Positions 1-14,300 of a DNA stretch of 64,000 bases are shown here, piece by piece (positions within the stretch are counted from its first letter, which is position 1; each line of letters begins with the position of its first letter). The notes beneath the pieces are model-generated. The model searched no databases and had not been told where the DNA came from. It saw only the letters and a program-made list of their open reading frames with translations. The translations under genes were made by a program, and so were the position numbers. The stretch is from Enoplosus armatus (taxonomy: Eukaryota; Chordata; Actinopteri; Centrarchiformes; Enoplosidae), in contig NC_092197.1 in the NCBI RefSeq assembly GCF_043641665.1, positions 19,728,857 to 19,792,856 on the forward strand, written 5' to 3'.

Positions 1-1176
1 TCAGCTGAACAGAAGGGGGAGCTATAACACAATCCCTTGGAATCTACCGCCTCCTGTGGCAGCACAGTCGCAAAGCGCTCATATTCAGTGGCCAACTTTC
101 CTGCCACAGGAATTTGAAACATCTCTTTATCCAAACGTTGAAAGTCAACACATGCCTCTGAGGCCAGCGGTTGTGAACACACACCATTCTTAGAGGACTG
201 TGGCTTTCAGTCCAAGTTCTGTCAGCGCGGAGTTTGCATGTTTCGCTCTGAGCACATGGCGACAAGTTTGCCTTCAAGGCTTTCTGCCATAAGGCTTTCT
301 GCCAGAAAGCGCTTAGGAAGTCAAACACAGGGCCTTCCTTGCGGTATCATCGTGTTGACACAAGGTGAGTTACCAAAGTTAGGTAAACCTTAGTGCACCC
401 TGGCCCATACCAAAATAGACCCCAGAGATTCCATCTTAATAAAATAAGAAAACATTGGATTCATGGGATAAAATCTGCCAGGAGTAAAAAGTCAGTGTAG
501 CCACCGGATGAACCATTTCTTCCCCCCCCCCCCCCCCCCCCATAGAGCCTGTTTTTAGTTGGTTTGTTCAATCCACCACAGTTTTTTCTCCCTTGAACGA
601 CAGAATCCATCCACTTTGTGAAGTGATCATATGCCAATATAGGCAAACAATGGGATTCAATGGGAAATTAAAACAAAACAACAACAACAAAAAAATATTA
701 CAGAAAATGTATTGACAGATTTTGATAGTGACAAAAAGAGGTGCCGGATCCGAGGAAATAGGTGCCGGTCCCGGTCTGGGATGTCCCGGGTCCTGTTTCT
801 GAAAACAAATGAAGAACAAATGAAGTCCTGGTAATGGGGATAATTGGGGAGCTGGTAACACAATGTGTAAAAAAAAAAACGCGCCACTCTACTCATAATC
901 TACTGGCAGGACTGGTCGAACTTGTCTGCGTGGTGGGTCGGGTCCCGTCTCGGAGAAGGGTTCAGTTGTATATGGTTCGCAAAACAAGATAAGAGGGGAG
1001 CGCTCCAGCACGCCCTCCCACTCATCTCCAGGGCAACTGTCACGTGGTCTCCAAGTTGCCTAGAAAGCATCAGCCACACAGGAAGAGTGGTGAGGTTGGC
1101 CTTCAAAATAAAATGCCCGCGTTACTTAACTTCTACCTCAGGCTCAAAACTCAAAGTAATAAAGAATACATTAAAA

Positions 1177-1178
<2 letters not shown>

Positions 1179-1236
<58 letters not shown>
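1179..1236. repeat. (AT)n followed by poly-T
   Basis: Simple repeat about 280 bases upstream of the slc27a6 start codon. Confidence 0.9.
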
Positions 1237-1339
1237 AAATGTCATAATTTGCATATTCATCTATTTAGGAACAAAAGCCGTGAGCCAAAGTTTGAGAAGT
1301 GACTGTTTGAACAACTCCTTTTATTTTGAAGGCATTTTC

Positions 1340-1512
1340 TCCACGTTCCGGTCATACGTCGCGCGGCTTCGCCCCTCTGGACTTGCGGTGGGCTTACATC
1401 ACTCAGGCGGTGCGTGTTTATCACCGCGAGCATGTGTAGAGATGTGGAGTAACCAGCGCCCTCCGGCCCCCGTGCGCTCACCGCGTCCTCCCGCTGCCTC
1501 GAAGCCGCGGAC
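1340..1512 (+). promoter_or_regulatory. slc27a6: Probable slc27a6 proximal promoter/5' UTR
   Basis: GC- and CpG-rich sequence directly before the ATG at 1513, unlike the AT-rich DNA further upstream. No TATA box is seen. The start codon context GCGGACATGA has a purine at -3. This is inferred from composition and position only. Confidence 0.4.
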
Positions 1513-1999
1513 ATGACTCTGTCGCTGGGCTGGCTCTCGGCTCTGGCCGCGGGTGTCTTCTCCGCACACGTCTTGCAGAAACTCTGCTTCCCGTACTTTT
1601 GGAGTGACCTCGTCTTTCTGCTGAAGGTGATCAGGTACGGCGTGAGGCTGGAGCTGTTCAAAGTGACGGCCAGCGTGTGCACCGTCCTGGACCGGTTCGT
1701 CCAGCAGGCGCGGCGCATCCCCGACAAGCCGTTCGTCATCTACGACGGGGCGACCCACACCTACCGGGACGTGGATCGGCGCAGCAACAGGCTCGCCAAT
1801 GTTTTCCTCGAGAATGTGAAGCTGAGGAAAGGGGACTGCGTCGCCTTGCTCATGAGCAACGAGCCCGACTTCCTGTGCGCTTGGTTCGGGCTGGCGAAGG
1901 TCGGCTGCTCGGTCGCTTTCCTGAACACCAACATCAAGTCCAAGTCTCTGCTGCACTGCTTCAACTGCTGCGGGGCCAAAACTCTGATCGTCGGCTCAG
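1513..1999 (+). CDS. slc27a6: slc27a6 exon 1 (residues 1-162)
   Basis: Starts MTLSLGW and carries the N-terminal membrane segment and the start of the AMP-binding domain ([29 protein letters not shown]). The frame runs into the donor TCAG|GTAAAC and ends in phase 1. Confidence 0.93.
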
Positions 2000-4936
2000 G
2001 TAAACCTGTCATCGCTGTGGGTCTCAAGTGTGGCTCCACTGTGGCCCCATCAAAGACCGCTTCTGGTCATTTTGGCGCCCTAGAGGTCAGATCTGCACCC
2101 TCCCTGATGGGATCGATCTTTTCACTATGATGTTATATATAATATTTCACAACACATATGGCCTCGTTAGGATAACGCTCTGTTTTGAAATGAGCTTTAT
2201 TTAACTTTTAACTTCTGTGTAATGCCACCAATAACACGGTCCGGTCCATCAGTGAGCAGCTTTGCATGTGCACTGCTCACTGCTGGTTTTAATATGCAAT
2301 ATGAAACTAAGAAACCTGGTTATCCACATCTCTGTTTCTGATTCTAACATGGTCCGGGTGTCTGATCCTCAGCACAGACGTGTCTTAGACTCCAACAACG
2401 TCCCAGACTTAACTCATTCAACCACATTTTTAATTCTAGTTTTCCTACATCATACAACATGCAGTGGACACTTTAGGCCTGGCATTAAAATGAGCATTTT
2501 TACAGTTGCATAGCTCTTCATGAAGAAAACACATGTACCTGTGATGTTTTGCACTGTGACCACTGCCCTGTAGTATTAGATACATTTCGTGTCAGATAAA
2601 AGTACAAGTACTTCCCTTGGTGGTTAGTCTGTTGCACATTTGTTTATGATTCATTGTGATTGTTTACCCAATGAAATTTAAAAAAGAAAGAAAGGTAAAA
2701 CTTGCCAATCACAATTTCCCAGAACCCTGTGAGATGTTCCTCAAGTTGCTTGGTTTGTCAAACCCAAAGATGTTCAATGTGAAATAATACACATTGAACG
2801 CGACACAGAGACAAAAAATGGCAAACCTTTAGTCTTGGAGAAGCGAGAACCAGCAGATGTTTTTTGTTAAAGAGTAAGATCCTTCTCGTTGAACCAGAAA
2901 CACAGCGAGTCACCTCTTGCGGGATTTCAGAGCGAGACTTCTCCCTGAGCGAGACTTCCGTTTCTGGGTTCGACAAAAAGGATCTTACTCTTTAACAGAA
3001 AAGGCCTCTCTCTGTAGGGGATCCTTTCCATAATGACGTCAGACACTTAGAATAACAATCTGAGCCTTGTCTCGTTTTAATCATACGACGATACGAAGTG
3101 TATTTGAACCATATTCAGCCTCCATCCATGTTTCGCTGGAAGAATCCTGCTCTCTACAGTTAATAGGATTCGTTATGCTGCAGACATGTGACAGGATGAC
3201 AGATCATTGCTCAACCAAACAAGCGTGATGTTGGTCTGGGACACTGTCCTCGCTAGAACCCCAGTGCAACAGGAGAAGGATTCATGGAATAGCTGGAACA
3301 GTCGGGCACTGCTAAGAGTAGATTTACTTAATTGTTTCAGATCTTGAGTAAACACCAAATACAGTTTTTAAAGGGGGACCTATCATGCTCATTTCCAGCT
3401 CTATATTTTCATTGTGGGACTCCACTAGAGCAGCTTTGCATGATTCACAGTTCAAAAAAGTCCTGATTTGTCTTCTCCTGGCCCTTTATGCAGCCCCCTC
3501 ACCCCCCTCTGTCTGAAACAAGCCGTTTGAGCTCCTGTCTCTTCAAAGCCCCCCCCCCCTAAAAGCCCACTTTCTTCTGATTGGCCGACCAAGTTCCGGA
3601 AGTGTCAAACTGTAAACCTAACGTTGATAAGCAACGTCGGCGTAAACATAAACACCTGGTCTGTGCCTGGAGCAGAGATACCGTATAAGGACATCCGTGC
3701 CTCTCTGACATCAGATAGACCCGACGGTTGATAAAAACTAAAACGGAGCGTTCAGAGCAGTCTGAAGCCTGAGCTTTATGCTCACAGGGATTACTTTTAC
3801 ATACGTTTACCTCATTATTTGGCAACTTTGGCAACGTTTAGTGTGAATATCCGATATTGTAACATTATATATACGACAGAAAATAAGGAAAAGCATAACA
3901 GGGTCCTCTGTAAATGATCAAACCATGAGGGATCAAGTAATCCAATATATATATGTATATATGTGTGTGTGACCTCAGTTGACACAGTGTATCATTTCAG
4001 TCATTGAGAAAGATATTTGCACACACACTCCTTACAGCTCCATTCTTAAAATATCCACAGTCACTCACCATGGTATACTAGTACTAGTTGCACAGTCCTA
4101 CACCTGTACACATTTTGTGATATTACATCATACATCATACTATTATTAGCTTCCTATTCGCCCTGATGCCTCCACATCATACGCCCTCACAATTTAAAAG
4201 CGTAGGAAGTGGCCGGCTAAGTACAATTCCAAGCGTGAAATCGAGCTTTGCTTTCGTCTCCGTCTCCCAGATTTAGTGGACAGTCTGGACAGCATTCTAA
4301 CCAGCCTGCCGGAGGACAACATCCGGGTGTGGGCCATGACGAGCCAGAGCGAGCACACGCAGGTGCACACTCTGCTGGATAAGGTCGACGCCGCCTCTGA
4401 CCAGCCCGTGCCAGCGGGGTTACGCGCCACCGCCTCCCTCAAATCCCCCACCCTCTACATCTTCACCTCTGGAACCACGGGTGAGTCTGACAGCCGCAGC
4501 GCTCTTTGCAATGCAGGGACGCCCAGTTTCAATATTTGCTTTTGATAGCTGATAGTTACGATGACCGGCAGTCAAAATGTAGTCATCAGATGCCGTCAAA
4601 AGTGTCAAAACTTCAAAACTTTCCAACAGAATTTGCTCTGTGCTGTCATCAGCGGCTCCAGCAGTAAATTTTTCAAGTGAAAAGTGAAAGTATGTAAGTA
4701 TAATCAGGAAAATGTACTTATTAGTAGTACTAAAAGTAAAAGTACTCAACGCAGAATAATGGCCCCCTGTGACTGTTATAGTATTATATGTTATCTCATT
4801 AGATTATTATTACTCATTGATTCATGTAAAAGTAGGATTTTACTGTCGTGGATGTAGTGGAGCAAATTTTAAACTGTTATATTTAACTTTATCTCATGAT
4901 TGTGTTCGTCATGGCTCCATCTCGTGATTCTTTTCT

Positions 4937-4967
<31 letters not shown>

Positions 4968-5351
4968 CTGTTTGGTCCGTCAAGATTCAGAAAAATAGTT
5001 GAGAAATGCCCAAAGTGACACATTTACGATGGTTGTTTTGCCCAACCAATGTTACAAAAATTCAAAATGATTCAAAATAAATGAATAGTAATTCAAATGA
5101 ATACAAGGAAAAGCAGCACATCCTCCACATCTGTGAAGCTGGAAACCGTGAAATTTTAATTGTTAGAAAACTGTAAATCACTTTATAAGCCATAATGAGC
5201 CGTTTTAATCATTAACCCTGGTGGACACAAATGACCGCGTACATGTATACCTATTATTCAGGGGTGCGTTGAGTATCAGGGATGCCATGTAACCAACTCT
5301 TAGCTCAGCTTCTTAGCAATAAAAATCCACCCAGATAACTGTTTAATAGCC

Positions 5352-5396
<45 letters not shown>

Positions 5397-8300
5397 GTGG
5401 TTGTGTTGGTAACAGGGTAAACAGAGCAGCTCATGTTCCCAGGGGGCTCCTCCAGCGTCCCCTGGGGATACTGAGACTTCCAGTGTTCGGCGCTCTCTGC
5501 TTCCTCATTGCCATGAACTAAAAATGTCAAAATGTAAAACATAACAACAAGTGCTGCCCTGTTCAAAGACATGCTGACTAGGTACAGGTCTGGTCCCGGA
5601 TTTCCTTGCCTTCTGCCCAGGGCATGCTGGGATAGACTGGCGTGACCCTGAACTGATAAGGGCATTCAGTAAAAATGTTTATTTTGCTGTATCATGTACT
5701 GCAGCGTCCCGCTTTTTAACGTCCACAGGGCTCCCTAAGGCTGCAGTGATCACTCACCTCCAGAGCTTGAAGGCAGCGGCGGGTTTTTGGGCGTTCGGGG
5801 CGACTGAAGACGACGTGATGTACATCCCCCTGCCGCTCTACCACAGCGCCGCGTCCTTGATCGGTATAGGAGGAACCATAGAGCTGGGTAGGCCTCGGAA
5901 TACCTCGACACGCCATGATTATTTTGTATTTCTTCTCCATCTTGTCTGATTAAATCTAAACACCTTGCAAACAACTGTCTAGATAAGGATTGTGGACATT
6001 TCTATGATTCTAAGTGTCTTGCGTTCTGATTTGTCTGAGTTTTATGAATCTAAGAGGGGGTCCTGTTTTTGATTCAAATTCACATCATGCCGTATCTTTG
6101 CCTCACGCGGCGGCCATTTTCCTCTGACGTCGCGCTCGGGGGCCGGAAGCTCAAATGCTGTTCCAGATCGTATAATTGTAGGAAATCTGACAAATCGTTA
6201 TCATTTCACAGCTTTAGCAACTGAAAAGACAATAGATAGTGAAAATCCAGAGAGATATCGGGCCGTAATTCAAGGTAAAACAACCTATTAGATAACCCTT
6301 TAGCAACAGGGAGACAGCTAACAGCTAACTGGCTAGTTTAGCCACTTAAAGACTCACATGTCGTCGTAAAACAACATTGGCCATTTAGCTGAGCACATGG
6401 TGTGCCGGTGGAAGTCTCAATCGGCCGTCCAGTAACGGAAACAAGCCGAAGGACTTCTTTCCGAGATGTTCGCATGCGCAAGGACGGCTGTGCGGAGGCC
6501 GAACTGTGGATCTGAACTGGAGGAGGAGACCTCTAGGTTCTAAAATAACGCAGCCCTGAGATTTATTTCTGTTCTGCGGCATCAAACACTGAGCTTCTCC
6601 ACACATTTCGGGCTACAGCAGAAACTATATGTATTATACATTTGTATCATCATTGATTGTCTATAGTTGTCCAGGTGCAGCGACAGGAATGGCCATATGT
6701 ACGCTGACCACAAGTTCTCCAATGTTAAAACAAACAACGAAATGTGGCAGCAGATATAATATAATATAATAATATCTGGGTGTTGTATGGGGAGATGTCA
6801 TGAAAACCTGCCACAGATCTACTATGTAGGCTTAATGGGATTGTAATTCCGTGACACCTATGCGGTACAGTGATTATAGAGACGTTCTAGAGCAAGAAAA
6901 GGTCTTCTCATCCTTTGTTCCGAGACAAACATGAAATAAAAAATAGAATTATCTAACTTTCTTTTTAATCTTTTGCCCATCGTACGAGTTCCCTGTTAGA
7001 GACAGAGAAGCAGTTTTCTATTCAGGACAGTGTCCACTGACCACAGTGTAACTGCCAAACTATGTGACCCCTTTGAGGACAAACTGTTTCACTTCAGCTA
7101 GCAGCTTAATTAGAGGCTTTAGAGCAGGAAGTGGACACTGGGGACTATTATGGAGAATATTATTGTTGTTTTTAGGTCACTGTTGCCCCCCCCCCCCCCC
7201 CCCCGCTTCACAGAAAGGTCTACTGTATGAACCTTAATATTTGGGTGTAGATAACATTGTAGTATGTTTGCAAACTTAAAAGTAATGTAGTAATATAGTT
7301 ATGAACTGGTTTTAGAAAAGCAGAGCATTCTGATCAGCTGTCCTGTTGATGAGTCCTTCATCTCTGCTTTTGTTCCAACTGCTACCAAAGTTGACAGTTC
7401 AACGTCCTTCCAACATCCCGACAGGTTGTGCTAACAAACCTTGGTGAGACCGTTGTCCTGTTTCTAGATGTTGAAATGTACTCAACTTTGTACACATTCG
7501 TCACGCCAGACCAGGTCTACAGGGACTCAGACTACAGGGAGTTCTGGGCCGATTCGCCCCTCCCGAGAATCGGTGGAGAAATCTGGTCTGGGACCTTGGT
7601 CGGTACCGAAGATTATCTGGTAATGTGAGGGGTCTACAGATCCAGTCTTAAACCTCCGGACCTGCTCGCAGACTCATCGGGGCAGTCCCGATTCAAGCAT
7701 TTGACATTTCCGAGGTTACACCAGTTTAGACAAGTACCAGAGCAGCTGACGGTGTTGCTAAGAAACGGTAAACATTCTAGCGGGACAAAATGCCGGCTCT
7801 AACCTACACGGAATAAAGATACTCATTCAATCGGGGTAACTCAAAGTGATGCTCCTCATATTATCACTGGCCTAACTTTTGCACTTTCACCCCAGGATAA
7901 CATATGCAGACATAGTGTCCTTGTTATTTGCAATAGTTAAGTTTTGTAGGCCAAAGAGATTGCCACACTTGATACTTTGTACCTCAGTTTTTGACGGACA
8001 ACAGCAAGGCACCATGTGTTCTGTCTGTGGTATGTCTGTCCTTGCTATGAGTACAGACTAATGTTTTCACCTTTGTTTGTGGAATGAATGTATCCATTCC
8101 GGGAGGTCAGTAAGCCAGTAAATGGGTTCCATCTGAGGTGTTTGTCGTTATGTTGTGTTCAAGTCCGTTGGCCTTCATTTCTCCGTGGACTGAGCATTCT
8201 GATCCTTTCCCAGTATTTATACAGCACCCAGACCTGCTTTATAACCAAACAAAACGTGGACATCTCACTTTCTACATTATGGGACGTTTAAATACAGGTG

Positions 8301-11300
8301 TGTTCACTTCTTCACTTTGACCTGAGGAAGACCATCTGTGGTTTTGAAACGTTATATCATGTCATGTCCACATGAAATTAAAGTAGTCTTTCCTCCCCCC
8401 CCCCGTGCATCATTTGATGTCGTTAATGACACTGCTGTCCGTTCTATCACAGGTGCCACCTGCGTCCTGAAGAAGAAGTTCTCGGCCTCCCAGTTCTGGA
8501 GTGACTGCAGGAAGCATGACGTGACTGTCTTCCAGTACATTGGCGAGCTCTGCAGATACCTCTGCAGCCAGCCGAAGGTAATCTTCTGTTTGGCATTCAG
8601 CTGTGAGTGTTGCAACAATTATCCATGGACATGCTGACTGCACCAACAGTATAAATCAGATAAAAGTGACATTGTTGCTCTACCCTCCTTAAGGAAAATG
8701 TACCCTTCGGAATACTTTCTGTTAAGCTGTGAAACAAGTAAAGTCACTTTAGCAGTGGGCCCATATTCTCACAACATGTCGTGTCAGAAACTCCCCTTGT
8801 TTTCTCTCTGAGTGATTGTTGAGTGTGAGTGTTACCCTCTCAACATTATTCACATTTAGCTGTTGCCCACACACCGGGCTACAACAGGTCCAGATAGTCC
8901 ACGCACATTGCCACTCAATGAAAGACAGAGCGAGTGAGTTAGAGTAGAGTCAATGAGGGGGGCGGGGAGGGGGGGGGGGGGGGGCATCCACGCTCTTTAC
9001 AGTCACTGCTACTCGTGAATCAATCGAGTAACACTGTGCACATCTGTGGAAGAAAGACAGGCAGGGCCTTTGTTTCAGTGTTTGCGTCCCCCCCCCCCCC
9101 CCCCATGGTGGACACATAGACATGCACGCACGCACAGTACGAGGGCAGGGCTCATCCCCTCTTGAGGCCGGACTCAAAAGTCCTCTTTGTCCGCTCTCCC
9201 TCTGTTATTCGGCCGCGGGGGCGGAAGGACGCCGTTGGCCGTCCTCGCCGCTGATTGGCAAATTAAAGACGCGGAGACACACAGCGGCCAATGTGTGTGC
9301 ACACAAGCGCGAGGACTAATTGCTGCTTGTGTTACGGCGGCAAACATGGCAAAAAGCCGTAGAGCTCGTCACAGGGCTGGTCCGGCGCAGACGCAGCTCA
9401 GTGACGCTGTTGATGACTGGTTTTTATGAAATGAGGTCATGTATAATTGTTCATTTAACCCGGTGTTCCTCGATAAAATGCCCTTTCTCCCGCACAGCTT
9501 GAGATGACTGTCCATGGAGATGTGGGCTACCGAAGTCAACGTGGGACCTTCAAAACCTTTGTCATTAAATAGGCGCGAATTGTGTTGTTGGTAGTCTTGC
9601 CTTCAGGGTCCAGAAATGTCATCAATTTATTTTATTATTTTATCATTAATTTCACATGTTTTTAGTCACGGAAGAGGAAAAATGTCCAAATATGGAACAC
9701 TGCTCTTCCATGGGCTGAACGGATTAGTGTGACTTTTAGCTGTTATTTGATGTTTTGTGTAATTTCAGACGCTTTTTCACAGCAAATCACATGTCTGTAT
9801 ATGGGTTTGTTTCCTTATCAAGTCAAAAAGGACGAGGTCGGTCTTCCTAACTTCTTAGCGCCACTACTTTTTCACCCCCATTCCATGGAAACTGTAGAAA
9901 CGTAAATTGCAAGTTGCCTAATTGCCGCATTGTCTTTGCACTGGAACATCTTATTTCCAGACTCCACATCATATTATTCGGTCTTCAGGCCATTTAATGT
10001 TCAGTGGAAACTGTTGGAGTGTATTCCGTGTGTTTGTGTGTGTGTGTGTGTGTGTGAGTGTGCGGTAAAAAGGCTGCTTTTGTGACAGAGTCCCTCTCTT
10101 TTCTGTGAAACAACGCATTTGTATTCATGGTATTTCTTTGTCTGTGGCACACACACATTGCATAGCTGACTTGTCCCTGCATAGTCCAGTCAGCTTAATG
10201 ATAATATGTTTAAACATGGAACTGTCAGATGTGCTCTGCTGATGTCATCTCCCCCCCCCACCAGACAGAGATGGATAAAGTTCACAAGGTGCGAATGGGA
10301 GTCGGGAACGGGCTGCGGCAGGACGTCTGGCGGGAGTTTCAGAGTCGCTTTGGGAACGTTCAAATGTGCGAAGTGTACGGCTCCACCGAGGGAAACCTGT
10401 GTTTCATGAACCACATCGGCAAGATCGGAACTGTGGGCCGCTCCAACTTCCTCTACAGGGTGAGTGCTCGGTGACCTTAAGGTGTGAGGTCTGCAATCCC
10501 ACACAAGATCTACCAAATTTCATGACAATCCATGAAGTAATCATTGAGCTGTGTCAGTTAAAGCCGACAGTCGCAACCAGTTGTGGCACTAGAGGAAGGA
10601 TCAGATTCATCCTCTGGGGACCATGAAAAAAAAAAAATCCATCGCAGTCCATCCAGTAGTTAAGATATTCCAGTCCGGACCAAAGTGGTGGACTGACTTG
10701 ACGTTTGCCATCCCTATAGCCATGATGTCGCTAAAACTACAAAAAAAAAAGATCACCTTGGCCTGAGGGTAGTGCCAGAGAGTCCATAGACTAATTGTCT
10801 AAGCAAGAAGCAGAGGGGTTCACCCCCTCAGGGGCATGAATGTGGTCTATAAATATGACGGCTACCTGCCTCCTGTGGTATTATACCTCTTATGTACAAG
10901 TGTTGTATTTTGCCTGAGAGGTCAGATTTATCCTCTGGGGGCTATGAATAGCAAAGCTGACATCTGTCAGGCATTCTGAAGGAACGCACACACGGAAGGA
11001 AATACAGTGGGTGTGCTGCTGTATATTAATGTATACTACACGTTTTGGTGCAGTCAGTGTTTATGGACAACATGGAGCTGCTGTACATGCGTCTGAATAC
11101 TCCGAAGGAATGAATCCCTGGCATCCCTGTTTCCGAGCTTTTTGTCTGCGCACTTGTGAGATCATTCCAGCAACATCTCGTTGACGCGCGGCCAACAGAA
11201 GTTATTCAGGGTCATCCTCTCCAGCTGCCGTAACTCCTTCGAGTGCAACACACAGCTTGCCCGAATGTATAACAGAGATAACAGCTGATGTAGCTCAGCT

Positions 11301-14300
11301 CAGTTCATTTCATTTCAGTCAGTTCATTTGCAGAAATAATAAAACACAGCAAAGAAAAGTGCACATTTATTATGTTTAGACAATCATAACAAAACTATAG
11401 GTTGAAGCAGGTGTACTTTTTGACATGCCCCCTACTGTACGTGCACAACTCACAGTAGACGTGCATGTGAAGGCAGCCCTAGCTTCCCAAGCATTGCTGC
11501 TGAGCTTTGAATTTGACCACTAAAGTACACATGGTTAGCTAAGTGAACTGTAGTGACTGGTGGGGGGGGGGTGGGTAAACAGCTTAGAAGAGATGGGCCA
11601 GGTCATGTATTATCCAGGATATAGCAAGTGTCCTCCATCGGAGGGGTCTTCAAGGGGTCTATCAGCTGACTGAAAGTAGCATGGACGTAGTATCATTAAC
11701 GCTTGTGGAATATGAGGTAGTCCCATCTTTTATCTTTTATTACAGATGATGATTATGAAGTTATTATTGTGTCGTGCACGTGCAACCTACATGATTCTGT
11801 ATAAAGTCCCGAAATTAAGAATACCAATTCACATAATGTCCCTACAGACTACAACTACTTCAGATCTTAGTCTACAACATAATCCATAACTTACGAATAA
11901 AGCTATATAATTATAAGCTACAAGACAAATCCAAGTGAAGACGAGTTCAATTGTCCATGAACTGTGTAATTTACTTTTTGTCATACTTTAAAAATAGCAT
12001 TTTGCAGCATGATGTAGTACAAGACAAAACAACACAACACAAAAGACACAGGATTTATTTATATTATTATATATCATGATGTCATTTTATACAATATAAT
12101 CTACTACAACACAATAGTCATGTTTATTCTGTTCACTTGGGGGTCAATTTAACAATATTATGCAGTTCAATAGATACAATACATTACAATAGTAAGGTGT
12201 TCCTGTTTTTGTAGTATTCGTATACTTAATATTTTCAAAATAACATTTTACAATAGGATGTACTACAAGACAATAGCAACATTAGCATATAATTGAATAC
12301 AATATGTAATGTAATACAAAACACAATAACAATGAATTGAAGTGAATACGACAGTAAGTCTTTTATCGTTATTACATTTTCAAAATAAACACTATATGAA
12401 GTACTACAATACAAAAGCAATACAACACAACACAATACATACATCTTTGAATGTAATTTAATACAGTATATGTAATACAATATGACAACACAATATTGTA
12501 ACAATATTATGCAACAAATACAATACAATTTATTGTAATTACAAGAAATTTTAATAGAATAGTGAGGTGTTTGTTTTTATAAGATTAGTTTTACTATTTT
12601 ACAACAGGATGTATTACAATACAATAGCAGCACAATACAAATGTATTAGAATATAATTGAATACAATATAGTGTAATCCAAAAATAATAACAATGAATTG
12701 TAATACAACAGTAAGATGTTTCTGTCATTTATTGTATTATTACACTTTCAAAATAAACATGAAAAAATATTAAGTAATACAACACAATACAGTATTTAAT
12801 ACAGTATATGTAATACAATATTACAACACAATATTGTAATAATGTTATGCAATAAATACAATACAATTCAGTGTAATTACAATAAATAAATACAATTTAT
12901 TGTAATTACAATAAAATTGCAATAAATTGTAAGTGCTTGTGACAGCTTGTGGTTGACAAAATCACATAAACACCTCGTATGAAAATAATGTGTCACGGAT
13001 TTAACATTATTACACAGTTGAAACTCGGAAAGAGGTTGGGGGGGGGTTGTCCACTTGAATGATTAGTTGTAGTGAGTAAGCTGTAAGTCTGTTGAGACAG
13101 GGAGGATAACCAGTGAAGTGGCTTTCCTGTGGCTCTCGCAGGTATTAGCCTCACTAATGCTTGCCTATGGAGCTGCCTGTTAATCGGAGGAGTTACAAAA
13201 GAGTGGCTACATGTATTTAGCTCTAATTTCTGACCTCAGCTATTCTTAGGTCTGTCTCCCTGCCTTTTCCTGCTGGCCCACAATCCCATTACAAAAGACA
13301 GTTATGAAAGTGAAGTTATAAAACATAATGATGTCAGGACACAAATCCTAATTTAGCTAACAGGATTGTCAGTTCTGTAACATGTGGTTAAACGTTATTC
13401 TTAGGTTTAGCTGTCGGAGTGTTCATGTTTAACCTGGGAAACCTGTCGGTGCACAATTATAGTTCAGTCCGGAGAGAGAGCTTAAAGAATAATGAAGACT
13501 GGTTGTGATGAAAACCCAGAGGTGAACGGGGCGGAGGAGGCACTGAAACAGCAGCTGGCAGCGGCAGCAGCAGCAGAGAAAGAAACATTTTAAAACTTTT
13601 GACGGTAACAAGATGATTGGCTCACGGCAAAATCCGATTGGTTTGTCTGAAAGAGTGATGGGCAGACTGTTTGGATCTCGCGCCATCTCGTGAGAGCTGC
13701 GTTCACAGTGGCGTCAGAAGAAACAAAACAACTCCTTCTGGAGCTTTTAACCGCGTCTCACATTCTAATCTCCATGACAGCCATTCGCTGACGACCATGA
13801 GATGTAGGAGGTGGTTCCATTTGGGGCACATTTTGACATGCCATAGCCGGAGAAGCACAGCTAACTTTAAAGGTCCCACATCATGCTCATTTCCAGCTCT
13901 ATATTTTTATTCTGGGACTTCTGGGACTCTGCAGCCCCTCAGTTCCCCCCCTCTGTCTGAAACAAGCCGTTTTAGACAAACTGAACAACCTCCTGGGGGC
14001 GTGGCTGAGTGCTGTGACATCACAACCTTACAGAAGTCCTGACGGCTCGTTTAAAGGCGCAGTGTCTGAATACGGGCTGTGCGCATTTCTCGTTTTGATA
14101 CTTTCCCAGTATTTATACAGCCAGACCTGCTTTATAATCAAACAAGACGTGGACATTTCACTTTCTACAATATGGGGCCTTTAAGTACAGGCTGCATTCC
14201 ATTTGTCAGAATGTCTGCTGTGAAAAATGGTGATTGTTCCATGACTTAGTTTAGATTTGAATGCCACTTTCCACTCTAATGATGTTTTCTTTGAACTTTT

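Larger units (their letters stand above)
1..1512. other. 5' flank of slc27a6, no gene recognised
   Basis: No conserved coding sequence was recognised on either strand; the open frames are short and resemble no family. The stretch holds a 20-base C run (522-541), an (AT)n tract (1179-1222) followed by poly-T, and an octamer-type motif ATTTGCAT at 1247-1254. From about 1340 the sequence becomes CpG-richer up to the slc27a6 start codon, which suits a promoter/5' UTR without an obvious TATA box. The transcription start cannot be placed. Confidence 0.5.
2000..4270 (+). other. slc27a6: slc27a6 intron 1
   Basis: Holds an imperfect fold-back repeat (2864-2998), the 5' end of a TTAA-flanked MITE (from 3368) and short (TA)/(GT) tracts near 3948-3970. 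No exon-like conserved frame was recognised. Confidence 0.7.

Noticed and set aside
1257..1956. Minus-strand frames of 160 and 185 residues over slc27a6 exon 1
   Set aside because: Antisense shadows of the GC-rich coding exon.
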